Shown: piece after piece, positions 9,591 through 21,271 of the stretch | Layout: each line of letters starts with the position of its first letter | Position numbering within the stretch: the first letter of the stretch is position 1 | Source of the DNA: Plicaturopsis crispa FD-325 SS-3 | Lineage: Eukaryota; Basidiomycota; Agaricomycetes; Amylocorticiales; Amylocorticiaceae | Assembly (NCBI GenBank): GCA_000827205.1 | Contig: KN832556.1 | Location: 1,337,849 to 1,401,848 of the forward strand | Direction of reading: 5' to 3' | Length of the DNA stretch: 64,000 nt | Made by a program: the position numbers and the translations under genes | The notes under the pieces: model-generated | Databases searched by the model: none | Told to the model about the DNA's origin: nothing | Seen by the model: the letters and a program-made list of their open reading frames with translations, nothing else

Positions 9591-12500
9591 ATGGTCGTAC
9601 GCATCTTCCGCCGCCCACTCATTACTCCCTCATCTACTAGTGCTACAGTATTGAACGCCGCAATACCAACATTGAAGGTGGTCAGAACGGCAGCCAACGC
9701 TTCACATGCGTCTATCCTCGGTTCCGTCGCCAGTGTCCTTCTCACATGTGTCGAGACAGTGAAGGTATAGTATATACATGTCCGTTTACTGGTCTCAGCT
9801 GCTGCTAATTGCCGATTTATCCTGCAGGATGCTCGCACGAACAAGGAGGATGCCGTGGAGCTGATCGTGCGGATAATTGCTCTTGTGCTTCCGACCATTA
9901 AATGGATGCAGGAGATGCATTTTCCCACTACGCCAGTTGCGCAGTCGCTGCTGCACGATCTTCAGGCGCTGATCCCGTGAGTCGACTCCTTTGAACGCCC
10001 TACTTCGGGTACTGATGTGGTCTACATTGTTCAGAACGTTCGAGCAGGTTTCTTCTGCGATGACAAAGATCACGCGGCGCAATTTCTTCGCGCAAGTGGT
10101 GCTAAGTCTTGCGGACAAGGATATAATTCAGCAACAGCGCAGGATGCTGGACAGTGCTCTTCATAACTTCACTGTGCGTTCACGAGGGCATTGCACGAGT
10201 GTAATTGACCATTGTTTTGGCAGGTGACCTCCCTTATGCGCATTCAAGTTGTGTCGAGCATTGAAACGGAAATAGTTCTGTCTTATTTATTTCATGTCTC
10301 CCCTTCACCTTACTGACACCAGCCCAGGACTATACAATATGCAAAGCCCCCGATGTCGAACTAGTGGAAGAAGTACATGATCTGGAATTGGACCCTCAAT
10401 CCAAATGTGCGACATGTTCAACGTTTTCGTGCAATGAGCGTTTCCAGCGCCTCTACCGCGGCCGACTCCGGGTGGATGGGTCATCAGTAAAGGTGTTCCA
10501 GTACAAGCAGGATACCAACGCTTTGGTACGTCGCACACACCTGTTTAAATTAGTCGACAGTTCATTTACTATGTTTCGGTCAGCATTTTCTGGCAGATGT
10601 GCGCCGCCATCAGGACCTCTTGTGTGTGCTGAGGACGCAAAAAGGGAATGATATGGTTGATTGCTAATGTAGAGGCGATAGGCACCCGCATATCGCGCAG
10701 TTCCGCGGTGCTTCGCAGGTTACCAACAACAGGGAGAAGATTATTGTTGTCGATGACCGTGAGTATCACTAGCTATCCCTGACTAGCGTGAGCTTGACGC
10801 GCGGTTTAGATCCGTTTGGGGTATACGAAACGCTGTGGCACAATTTCCACGGTCTTTCTGTAGAGGAGTGTGTTAGATTGTCATTTAAAACGGTATTCGT
10901 CGTCAGATGCACTAGCTCGTAGCCCAACCTTGTTGACCATAAGATGTTAGGTGGCCGATATAGGGGTAAGTACCCGCGATATCATACGGTCTCGTTGAAC
11001 AAACACTATTAGCAGTCGGCATTACAATATGTCTATGAGACATGCGGTCATCCGATGAGCCACAAAATATCAGTGAGTACTTGCAGTATTCCTCCTCTCT
11101 TGCTCGGAGTGCTGAATTACAATCAAAGAGCTTGAAATTCGATGCTAGGCTAAGCAAAGCTGTCTATCACCTTTCCGTTGACGAATCGTTCCAGAAATGT
11201 GTGTACATCTCCACTGGACATAGGATTTTGCTGACGCTTCTGCAGGTGACTGGCCCCCACCCTGGCAGCTCAGGGACGACCTGGTGGCATTCATAAATAT
11301 GGTACGTCTATTCACTGACGTGATGGGAAGTCCATAGTAAACTTGTGGGCCACAGTTCACTCCGACAAGTCAACGTACGTCATGCTGATGTTAACGTCTC
11401 GCTGCTATGCTTACTCAGTACAATTAGCCCAGAAGCCACATCATCATCAACTATACTATACTCTATCCCCGATATTCAATGACATGCAACACTCGATGTG
11501 GGGAAGATCCTATAAAGACCTCGCGTCAGCTTTCTCCGCACTTCTTTGTGAATGGGAGGCAACCACGCGACGCACATCGGATCGGCCCAATTTGAGAAAA
11601 CTGCTTGGTCCGCACTTCACGTTTAACATGGGAATGCCACACCTCACTCATATGCTCGAGCCCGGGGATATTGCATATATTGACTATCCCCCGCCGACGC
11701 TGACGAGTACCACTAGATTTGGAGATGCAACACAGGTCACCTTCATCCGCAATGTCGCCGACGACATACGCATATCGTGCGGTATTACTGACGAAACTTT
11801 GAAGATGGCGCACGAGGACACACAAACGCTATCGTAAGTGCTACTCCTTTCCCTCTCTACATTATGCATACAGTAGCACTGACAGTCTCATGCATTGCAC
11901 ACCATAGACTTGGGAGGCCCCGTGTGTGCTGCCGTAGCTTGTACTCGAAGTCGCTGCTCGCCAGGTCACATTCGTCGATAGCGTGGCATGGGGCGCGCGA
12001 CCGCAAGATAAATGCTTACTTGGCGAATATCCAGAATGAGATGGCCCGCGAGTATGGTGTAACTTCTGGGCATCGCCTCCTGTTTATGGGTGCGACTTGT
12101 ATACTATCTTGTGCATGTTGTTCCATCTGACATTTTGCTGCCTTTATATCATCGTGGGTTCCCGCGTGCAGTCGTCTCTGTAACGCAATTAGTCAACTCT
12201 ACACTCGAGTGGTCATCCATACCGTCTGATGGCCGGGCCATATTGGAATCCCAAGCCGGGAGGCTGCAGCGCGTGCACGAAGACAATCCCGGGTTTTACT
12301 TCCACCCAAATATTACAACTCCCTGGGAGGCGGACGCTGTCAACCCGTGGGGCTACTGGTCTACGTCCCCGCAATGGGCCCCGCTAGGCGAACGTGAAGA
12401 GTACATAATTCCTTCAGTCTCAAGCGAGCAGGCGTTCTGGAACACACCGGAGGTGGAAGTGGAGTGCTACCGTGTAAAGGCAGTCATAGACGCGACAGAA

Positions 12501-12861
12501 CCGTATGTTCGCCGTCCTCTACAAAGAAAGGTCTGGCAATGACGCATTTACTCTTGAAGATACGGCTATACAATCGCTGTCATAGACGAGTACTGAATAC
12601 GCAAAACTTTGAATCAATGTACAACAGCGAGGTGAACTTTAAGCTCGATCCTTCAGCGCTTCAGCCCCTGTCTCGCTTGACGCGCGACATGTTCAGTGAA
12701 CACCATCCTTATACCGCGACCGCCAACCTCCAGCACTTTCCCCTTTTCCTCACGTCTTTTACGCGTTTTCTAGGTCGCAATATGTGCCATACCCGGAGTT
12801 GTACCCCCGCGGCATAAATCCGAACGCCCAAGATACACTGAAAGCTCAAGTGCCAATTTAA
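9591..12861 (+). CDS. MLKL-NTD-like helical bundle with degenerate kinase-like domain
   Basis: About 17 exons were traced: 9591-9764, 9828-9976, 10035-10173, 10224-about 10274, about 10330-10524, 10584-10621, 10673-10758, 10810-10892, 10951-10965, 11016-11072, 11129-11198, 11246-11301, 11356-11374, 11419-11833, 11908-12089, 12172-12502 and 12774-12861. Most close in phase. The first four encode Leu/Ala-rich helices ending RRMLDSALHNFTVTSLMRIQ, the pattern of Agaricomycete MLKL_NTD/HeLo-like bundles. Next come kinase N-lobe-like strands: YRGRLRVDGSSVKVFQY, HPHIAQFRGAS, IIVVDD, then ALQYVYETCGHPMS. No HRD or DFG motif was seen, so it looks like a pseudokinase. The C-terminal third (WGYWSTSPQW, SSEQAFW) is unassigned. 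The 10274/10330 and 12502/12774 junctions, and the start, are uncertain. A role in cell death or immunity is inference from domain type. Confidence 0.5.
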
Positions 12862-12939
12862 ACGGTCGATGCTTGGGCGATAGTTACACAGAATTTCATT
12901 CAGTAGAACCACGGGAGCTTGAACAGCAAGTGTAATATA

Positions 12940-14340
12940 TTACCAAAGTAGATACCCATTATCGTCATCCATATCATCCTGGTCCACTGGAAATACTTCC
13001 GCATGAAATGGACATCCTGCTGCTGCACGTTCCTCAGCAATGCGCGTAAGATCCGACTTCCACCGCTCCAGTTGGGCGACTTTGGCAGTCACGTAACGCA
13101 ATGACGGACAGGGAGGCGAAGTGTCATCGAAAGGATACGCCTTGACTTGAAGGCTTTCTTCAAAGGTCCAAAACGGAATATCGTCATAGTAGTCTCGTAT
13201 CATAACTCGCTCGATAGCGGGCAATGCATGCACGATATCTGGAGTGAGTCTGGAGTGGGCAAGGATCAACGTATGGACGCCCGGCAATGATAATGCCCAC
13301 GCTGCGTTGTGTCCCCAATTTGGTACCCCATCGTTGAAATATTTGACATCGCGCAGCGCTAAGCACTCGAGAGCTGGCACGATGATGGCAGAGAAGAGTC
13401 GATGCGTATGATGAAGACTTGATGAAAAGTCGATGCGTCCGAGTCCGATTTTTTTGAGCGCGGGCAACACAACCGGGGTGTCACGACACCGGTCAATCTC
13501 CAAATGAAAACAGACAATGGCAAGATCTTCCAATAGCGGCGTCTGCGCGAGCACCTCCTGGATCATCGCTAGCGTGCATGATGTATGGGGAGTCATGTTG
13601 ATCCTCAGGCGGGTCAACATGCTGAAGGTGGGGATGAAATTGTTCGGCATCGTGTGTATGATATCGCCAATCGTTAGCGAAGTAATGCGATGTAAGTCCC
13701 CCGCGAATAGAGTGGTCAACGTAGCATCCGGGATGTCGCGGACTGACAACCTGCGGAGAGCCGGTGCGTGTAGAGGGGCGAGAGCCTCCAGCAGACGGGG
13801 TAAAGTGTCACCCGACATCGTGAACTCTTCAGGAAGAGCAAAGGAGAACCACCGTTGAACATGACAGGAGAGCTTGTTAAGCAAGTCGATGTCAATGTTA
13901 CAACGTATGTCAAGATGGCATGTTTGCGAGCGTTCTAGATGGGCATCAAGGAGGCCATGCGGGTAATTGCGCACGTTGGAGTAACTATACGCGCTGTGAA
14001 TACGAGTTCATAGCATGGGAGTGTCGATAGCTGTTTGACGCCAATGTCGCGATACATGGGAGACGATGACCGGTGATGGAAGATGGCCATGGAGCTTGTT
14101 CGGATCATAGGCAGGATTCCCGTACCAGAATATCATGGCTAGAACTTCAGCAGGCAGCCGGTATATGGGTGTGCGTCGATTGAGGACGCTGGAGACCCGA
14201 GACCTAACAGGCGCAAGGGTGTACTGCACCTCAGGCTGCCGCGATTTCAGTTGCAGGTCGCGCTCCGTGGTTTCCAGTTGCTTCGCGCGATGCTCGAAAT
14301 CCGCGACATTGGACTCGTCGACGTCACCGAATGGATCCAT
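12940..14340 (-). pseudogene. F-box/LRR-like gene with one premature stop (copy F2)
   Basis: A single reading frame of 467 codons runs from ATG 14340 to the stop at 12940 but is broken by one TGA at 14008-14010 (codon 111), where the intact paralogue at 24384-25787 has TGG (…DTPMLWTRIHS). Upstream is the coiled-coil segment and F-box (YRLPAEVLAMIFWYGN), downstream the full LRR-like tail to NGYLLW. Everything after the stop stays in frame without other damage, so the lesion is recent, an assembly error, or both. A GTGAGT...CAG intron ends 3 nt before the ATG, as in its relatives. If translated it would give only the coiled coil and F-box, about 110 aa. Confidence 0.82.
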
Positions 14341-14420
14341 TTCCTGCTTCAAAGCAACAAGGTGTGTAAAGATCTCATCGATGCGATTCGTACTCACAAT
14401 CCTTGGAGGCTGTTGCCGGC

Positions 14421-14687
14421 NNNNNNNNNNNNNNNNNNNNNNNNNNNNNNNNNNNNNNNNNNNNNNNNNNNNNNNNNNNNNNNNNNNNNNNNNNNNNNNN
14501 NNNNNNNNNNNNNNNNNNNNNNNNNNNNNNNNNNNNNNNNNNNNNNNNNNNNNNNNNNNNNNNNNNNNNNNNNNNNNNNNNNNNNNNNNNNNNNNNNNNN
14601 NNNNNNNNNNNNNNNNNNNNNNNNNNNNNNNNNNNNNNNNNNNNNNNNNNNNNNNNNNNNNNNNNNNNNNNNNNNNNNNNNNNNNNN
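14421..14687. other. assembly gap (267 N)
   Basis: A run of N. The sequence on its right repeats the sequence on its left, so the true gap size may be negative (an overlap). Confidence 0.98.
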
Positions 14688-14717
14688 GGAGTAACTATAC
14701 GCGCTGTGAATACGAGT

Positions 14718-15050
14718 TCATAGCATGGGAGTGTCGATAGCTGTTTGACGCCAATGTCGCGATACATGGGAGACGATGACCGGTGATGGAAGATGGCCAT
14801 GGAGCTTGTTCGGATCATAGGCAGGATTCCCGTACCAGAATATCATGGCTAGAACTTCAGCAGGCAGCCGGTATATGGGTGTGCGTCGATTGAGGACGCT
14901 GGAGACCCGAGACCTAACAGGCGCAAGGGTGTACTGCACCTCAGGCTGCCGCGATTTCAGTTGCAGGTCGCGCTCCGTGGTTTCCAGTTGCTTCGCGCGA
15001 TGCTCGAAATCCGCGACATTGGACTCGTCGACGTCACCGAATGGATCCAT
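14718..15050 (-). pseudogene. second copy of the F2 N-terminus (probable assembly duplicate)
   Basis: Repeats the coiled coil and F-box of the F2 gene, from ATG 15050 to the same premature TGA at 14718-14720. The rest of the gene is missing because the copy ends at the gap. The identical stop supports one underlying locus. Upstream (15108-15230) is the promoter/5'UTR block shared with the 24.4-kb paralogue. Confidence 0.75.
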
Positions 15051-15400
15051 TTCCTGCTTCAAAGCAACAAGGTGTGTAAAGATCTCATCGATGCGATTCG
15101 TACTCACAATCCTTGGAGGCTGTTGCCGGCTGGGTGGGTGCTACTGGGAACAGCAACGTTTAAACCGAATCTCGAGGGCGCGATGACAGTGCTTAAGCAC
15201 TCTGTCGTGTCCACTCCGGACTTGAAGAAATGAAGAATTATTTGGAGACAAAATTCGATGAAGGCTGGAAGAACTGACCACTGGCGACTTCAGGGCAGGC
15301 ACTCGCGTGATCTCACCTGGGACAAATGAGCTCGAACGCGTCGTTTTGGTTGAATCAAATCTCTGTTCACTACCACGACCATCTCCTTGTTTATTGCGCG

Positions 15401-18010
15401 ATGGCCAGCACGAACACGCCCAATTGTAAACCGCACTTACCGTCTGCTAGACGTCTTTCGCAGGTCTACGTCGAGATACCCCCGTCGCCGCTCAGTCGCA
15501 GCGCGAGCAGCAACATCCTTCCGCACGTGCAGGCGTTGACAGACCCCAGCCGCAAAGCCAACACGCCGTCGCAGCACAAAGGCACGACTTCCCATAACGC
15601 GGGCACGAGTGTCGTGCAAGGCAGCTCCACGTCTCGCAAACGCAAGCTCTCCTCCTCCGCGTCCATGGTGTTCGTAGAAATTGACTCGCCCGCGTTCGTT
15701 AAAAAGGCCAAGAAGGCCAGGGTGTCTGGTGCGAAGTCCACTACCTCTGACGCGACATCGAATGCCGCCAAGAAACCGAAGCAGGACGCGAAGAACGCGA
15801 CTTCGAACGCGTCGGAGGAGTTCCCGGACGGTTTCTTCTACTGCCACCAATGCTTCAAGAAACGCGACTGTAACAGTGCGTCCTGTGGTTCTGCATGACC
15901 ACCGTCCACTGAATAAACCTCGCTTGTTGCAGAAGAGATACGGTGCACGATGAAGGACGACGCCGCGAAGGACAAACGCTGCAAAGTCCGCTTGTGCATC
16001 GCCTGCCTGAAGAACAGGTACGGGGAGGATGCGCACGACATCAAGGCCTGCGGTGCAAATCCCAAGGAAAAAGAAAAGCACGTTCCAGGGGAGAATTACA
16101 CATTCGAGTTCGTCGCCCTTTCGCATATCTCCCATGTCTGGAGCCTGAACTGACACGGCCACCTATCCTTAGGTGTCCCAGGTGCCGCGGCATCTGCAAC
16201 TGCGCGCGCTGCCGCAAGGCGCAGGGGCTCGAACCGACTGGGTGCGTCCATCTCCTGCGGCCGCGTACTCCACGTACTAATTAACCGCACGCTCTAGGAA
16301 CCTCACGAACGCCGCACGGAGGAACGGGCTCGACAACGGCGCTGCGGGCATCCTCAAGAACGACCCGAAAGCATCCGTGAGCGCGTTTTTGCGGTTTTGG
16401 TTGACATCTGTTGACATTGTCATTTTCCTCACAGGGCATACGCCCCGGCCAAGGCACTCAAACGGTTCCCCCGGCGAAGAAGCCCAAGGACGTGACCGAC
16501 GCCAGTAAACCGAAACCGAAGCGAAAACCAGCCAAGAAACCGCTTCCGCGCGTCAAGTGGGAGAAGGCGCCGACGCACCTCTCGCTCGACGGCGCGGAGG
16601 CACGATTCATGATCCGCGAGTTCGTCGTGAGGTTTGCGCCGCTTATGGATATTGCACGGAGCCACCTGGACGAGCTGGAGGAGATCAGAGGGCACAGGTC
16701 GAGGTGGCATGTCGGCAGCGACGAAGAGGAAGACGAGCAGCTGGCACCGTGGATCAGCGAGCCTGCGGTGAAGTGCGTCGTGCAGGGCTTGCTTGGTCTG
16801 TTCGTGGACGAGGAAGACGCTAGGATTCGAAAGGCGAGTCTGTCTTTTAATTCATCACCTTCCAACAAATCTAACCGCGGAGCAAATGCAGATATTCAAG
16901 AACGCGCTCAAGGAAACACGCTCAGTCGGAGCGAACCTCTCGAAGCTCTGGGCCGTGCTCTCCGACCTACGCGACGCGCTCGAAGCCGCCGACTACCCCC
17001 ACCTCTCCCTCCCCGACCCGCTGCCCCTACCATACTCCACCACCGCTCGGGAAACCCGCAGCGGCGGCATCACCATCGCCGCATCCTCGCAGCTCATCCC
17101 CGTCCTCGCCGCGCTCATCGCAGGCGCGCTGCACACGGGCACGGTGCGCACCGAGCTCGAGGACGGCGTGCGCGAGAACAAGGAGCGCGTGCGGGAGAAG
17201 GCGGAGGCGTGGAAGCGCGAGAACGAGCGGTGGGAGACGGAGAGGCCCGCGCTCGCGGACCAGGAGGCGCAGCTCAAGACCCGGCGCGCGGCGCACCGTG
17301 ATGCGCTGCACGCGCACGAGATGGCGCTGCGGGTGGCGTTGTCGGCGGGCGCGCCGCGCACGGGGCCGATTGGGCGCGACGCCGATGGGCGTGTGTATTG
17401 GGCGCTTTCGGCGGGCGCGCTGCAGCGGGAGGCTGCGCTGGACTTCCTCGCCGCTAGTGCGGGGGAGAAGGTGCCGCGCAGGCCGTCAAGGAAGGGGAAG
17501 CTCGTGCCGGGGGTGGAGGATAGGGCTGAGATGCGAAGGTGGTCGTGGTTCGTCGCGGTGTGGGGGAAGAGGCCACCGCTTGCGGATGGGGAGGCGAGGA
17601 AGGCTGCGAGCGAGGACAGCGAGGATGAGGACGAGGACGAGGAGCGGTGGTGGGGCTTCTGGGAGCCTGAGGAGGTCCGGAAACTCGCGGACTGGATCGC
17701 TATTACATCTGGCCTCGACGACGAGCCGGCCGAAGGCGAGACTACGGCGGCGCGCTCCTCGCTTTCGAACTCGAGCAAGAAGAGCGCCAGTGTACGCGCG
17801 GAGTCGCCGCTCACCGATGTCTCCTCGTCCTCTGATGAGGAGGACGATGTCGACATGGACATGCCGACCTCCACGGCCGACCTGCGGGCGTTGGTGAAGC
17901 ATCTCAAGGAGAACGCGAGTCTTCTGGAGTGGCGCACTCGTTTGGCCGAAGTGGACGAGCACGCGAAGGGGAAGGGGAAGATAGAGGCCAAGGACTTTTA
18001 CGCTGCGTGA
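15401..18010 (+). CDS. zf-4CXXC_R1 / WHIM-domain chromatin protein
   Basis: Six exons (15401-15875, 15933-16107, 16173-16241, 16298-16376, 16435-16833, 16892-18010) close in phase to 771 aa. Residues about 150-240 form a Cys-rich module (FYCHQCFKKRDCN, CTMKDDAAKDKRCKVRLCIACL, CPRCRGICNCARCRK) matching the zf-4CXXC_R1 finger. A Lys/Pro-rich linker (KPKPKRKPAKKP) follows, then a helical DDT-like region (EARFMIREFVVRFAP). A WHIM-type motif, GPIGRDADGRVYWAL, lies in the last exon after a long charged coiled coil. The tail is acidic and Ser-rich. Such proteins act in chromatin remodelling or transcription in the nucleus. Intron 5 (16834-16891) is GC-AG. An in-frame ATG at 15326 would add 25 residues. 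Confidence 0.85.
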
Positions 18011-18247
18011 AAGGACGTCGATACCATTCATGTGCCCGCTCATTTTCTTTATTCTCCCCAGGTTTCTTTCAGCTTCACTTTATACTTAGGTCAGTATGCT
18101 TCCATCGACACGCTCGTGTACATCTTTCTTTGTATTGTACAGTACAGTATACCTAGACACCACATCGTACGCGCTCTCCGGACTAAATACTATACATAAC
18201 TAGACCATATTGCTCTCCAAATGAGAGTGGAGGGAGGGAACAAACGT

Positions 18248-19617
18248 TCAAGAAAAGAGATACTCGTAGAATGACTTGGGCTCGCCGCTCGTGTCTGGAT
18301 TCACAACAATGGTACGTTCAGCGCGAGGCTTGCGCCGCGGGGCCCGCCTTGCGGGTGAGCGCGACGGAGAGGACTGGGCCCGGTCGCGCGCCCAGGTGCG
18401 TAGGGTGTCGCGGTGGCGTAGAGGACGTGGCGTGGCATCAACATCGGCGGTCTGTTCAGCGGTAGGAACGTCTGCGGAAGCGGTGGCAGCGTCCACAGGT
18501 AGCGGTGCGGCCTCGTGCTCTGACTCGTCCGCGTCGGAGTCGCCGACGATAGACCAGGCATCGTCCGAGCCGGCATGGGCATGCACGCGCGGGGACGAGG
18601 GCGGGAGCGACGCCTGCTCGTCGATTGCAGATAGGGTATCGTCGCCCATCGCGGAGACCAGGTCGTCCTCGGACAGGGCGTCTGAGGAGTATGCGGGGTC
18701 TGACTCGCTGAGGTCGGTGGGTGGCGGCGTGTCGAGGCTGGCTTGTGCGCGACGGTCTGGGCGCGTCACGTTCGGGCGCAAGAGATACGTCAGGCGGCGG
18801 CCCTCGTGGTCCTTGCCTGGATGACACTCAGTCTCTGCGTGCTGTAGTGAGGGGAAGCTACTCACTGAAGCTCACGACCTCATGGTACCGCGCGCAGCAG
18901 TGCACGACGTACCGCGCAAATGCATCGTCAGAGATAGACCAGACGAGCTTCAACACGGTCCGGCCGACCTCCCTCACCACGCCGTTCCCGCCGACCTCCT
19001 TGCCGGGGAATTTAAGTGCCTCAGCAGCGGGGTCTGCGCCCGGCGCTAGCCACGTCCCGCCCTCCCGCAGCCATGTCACCATCTCGGTCTCGACGTCTCG
19101 AATGAGCGCCTGTGCTCCGGGACCGGACTTGCGCAGCGTGCGGCGCATGCCCTTGAGACTGAGGGAGAAGCGACCGGCATTCGCAGTGTGCGGATCCAGC
19201 GCAGCGGGAGTGCCGGCGCTGGGGACCTTCGTATTGCGCGAGAGGTACGCCGGCAGCGGTTCTGGGAATGTAGAGAGTGCGCTGGGCGGGGTGATGTTGT
19301 AGTCTTTCCTAGACGCGGCAGTTATGTGGGGATTTCCTACAAACTTCGCTGGATACATCGCGTACTTGTCAGTGTCTTATCGTCCGCGGGGGGTTAGGGG
19401 ACATACAGTTCTCCTTGCGCCGGACCCACCGCTTGCCCTCGTTCTCAGCCCGTTTGTTCTTCTTGACTGACACAGACGGTCGCTCTCGTGTTGCCGCAGA
19501 GCTACCGCTGGTGCGCAAGTGAGCGAAGCGGTCGGTAAGACCGGGGTTGCGCAGGATTGCGGGAAATGATAGCGGAATTGCGGGGACTGGCGCAGCTGTT
19601 GCGGGTGCTCCTGACAT
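18248..19617 (-). CDS. R3H-associated N-terminal domain protein
   Basis: Three exons (19407-19617, 18866-19348, 18248-18816) close in phase to 420 aa. The N-terminal half reads FPAILRNPGLTDRFAHLR, GKRWVRRKEN, FVGNPHI and FPEPLPAYLSRNTKVPS, then AGRFSLSLKGMRRTLRKSG and a helical block to HCCARYHEVVSFS. This matches the fungal R3H-associated N-terminal domain as I know it. The rest is low-complexity, acidic then Arg/Ser-rich, ending ERTIVVNPDTSGEPKSFYEY. No R3H motif itself was seen. Function is not established; nucleic-acid-related activity is only suggested by the domain name. It converges with the WHIM gene; about 240 bp separate the stops. Confidence 0.72.
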
Positions 19618-19899
19618 TATGCAGATGGAAACCAGTGATGCTTAGAGGCAAGTCGACCGTAGATGAGCGTTGAGAGCAAGTTCAGCTTATCGCTGCGCTG
19701 TACGGCAATAAGGGAAAGCTGATACGGATCGGCTACTGGATCGGTGCCGAGCTTGACATGAACAATCCTCAAAGCTTGGCCTTGACTTGCTACACTTGAA
19801 CACGACATACTCAGGCTACTCCCGCCAACACGACCTCTGGACTCCAGTAAGTATAGCTCGTATCGATACTGTCTTTATCTGACTTCGTTCGAGTAGGAA

Positions 19900-21271
19900 A
19901 TGGATGGACACGACGACGTTGATGATTACAATATCGCGGATTTCGAGAGTCGTGTCAAGGATCTGGAAGCTGCGGAGCGCGACCTGCTACAGCGCTTGCA
20001 CAGCGTACAGTACGCCCTCGCGCATGCTAGGTCTCGAGTCTATAGCTTCGTCAACCGACGGCGCTCCCCCGTCTCTCGTTTACCCGATGAGCTTCTAGCG
20101 GACATACTGTGGTATGGGAAAACTACCACCACCCCCGCATGTGCATATCGCCTCGCCTTCCATCCACCGTCACCGCCTCTCATGTATCACGGCACTGGCG
20201 CAGAGTGGTTTTAAACTCGCCTATACTGTGGACTTGCATCCAAAGTCGCCCCTTGAACTCCCCCCATATGACAAGTTACCCGCTTGCCCTCCTCGACGCC
20301 CATCTAGAACGATCGCGGACGTGCCTTCTTGATATCCAGTACGATGTCTCTATGGAGGCGCACTTGGATAAGCTCGTCTCTAGCGTGCACCGGTGGCGCT
20401 CATTTACGCTTGCTGATACGTGCGATTACACCGTAACCACCAGCGTACTGGAGTGTCTCGCCCTTTGCATGCGCCGGCTCTTCGCAAGCTGACCCTCCGT
20501 GATTTTCCGAGTACCAACTGGGAGTCTTTAGCTACTGCTATATTCTCAGGGGGCCTGCCGCAATTGTCGTCGTTGGCGCTGCGCATTGATAATACGAGGT
20601 TGGAACTTTCCGGCATATTTAGCCAATTGACAACTCTCAATATTGGCGGAAAACATTCGTGTACTCTTGCAGGAATTCTAGACGTGCTTGATCAGACCCC
20701 ACTACTCGAGGCCCTCACCATCGTCGCCTTTTATTTAGACATCGACCAAGATTGGCGGCAGTTGGACGACACTCCGGTTGCATTACCCGCGCTCAAACAG
20801 TTGGGGATCGGACACATCATACATAACCCTCTCCACTACACATCTCGATTCTTCTCTTCCATTTCAGCACCGGCCCTCGTTGATGAGCTCGCGGGATATG
20901 CACGGGCGTCGCTGCAGTTCACACGCATACATACGTTACTTCTTAACAATACAACGGTGACTCCCGAGCTCATGCGAGCAATGCCTGCCATCGAACATGT
21001 TAGCGTCTTCCAGCGGCATGGCTTTGGTAGTGCTAGGATCATCTGCCAGTGGTTTGAATGTTTTGCACGAAACCTCGAGCACCGCGATCCCGATGATGCT
21101 TCGACTATCTGGCCATCCCTGCGCCTCCTAACAGCTAGGGTCACAGACACAGAGGAGTACGATTTCTCTGGTATGATCCGAGACCGTGCCGCAGTAGGAT
21201 GCCCGCTTCAGGTTGAGTTGTCCCGCATCGAGGAGCTCGAGAGTGATCACTGGGGAATGTATGAACTCTGA
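19900..21271 (+). pseudogene. F-box/LRR-like paralogue with two frameshifts (copy F3)
   Basis: Same architecture as the intact copies: coiled coil (VKDLEAAERDLLQRL), F-box (VSRLPDELLADILWYG), then the SHVSRHWRRV and LLDAHLERSRTC blocks and an LRR-like tail to the stop at 21271. The frame shifts once between about 20115 and 20150 and again at about 20455-20470, and part of the segment after SAPAL (about 20875) is deleted. Paralogues have no introns here, so splicing does not rescue it. The 5' flank again has an AG just before GAA-ATG. Confidence 0.82.

Larger units (their letters stand above)
13977..15131. repeat. 444-bp sequence duplicated on both sides of the assembly gap
   Basis: Bases 13977-14420 and 14688-15131 read as identical by eye, in the same orientation and at an offset of 711. 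Both begin GGAGTAACTATACGCGCTG and end TGTTGCCGGC, and the gap lies exactly between them. This is what two overlapping contig ends look like when a scaffolder fails to merge them. Confidence 0.85.

Noticed and set aside
14008-14010. TGA as a selenocysteine or readthrough codon
   Set aside because: No SECIS-like context is expected in these fungi and the paralogue has plain Trp, so a nonsense change is simpler.
14135-14818. Open frames that read through the N gap
   Set aside because: They exist only because N codons do not count as stops.
16993-17991. 332-codon minus-strand open frame, Ser-rich
   Set aside because: Antisense shadow of the WHIM gene's last exon; length comes from high GC third positions.
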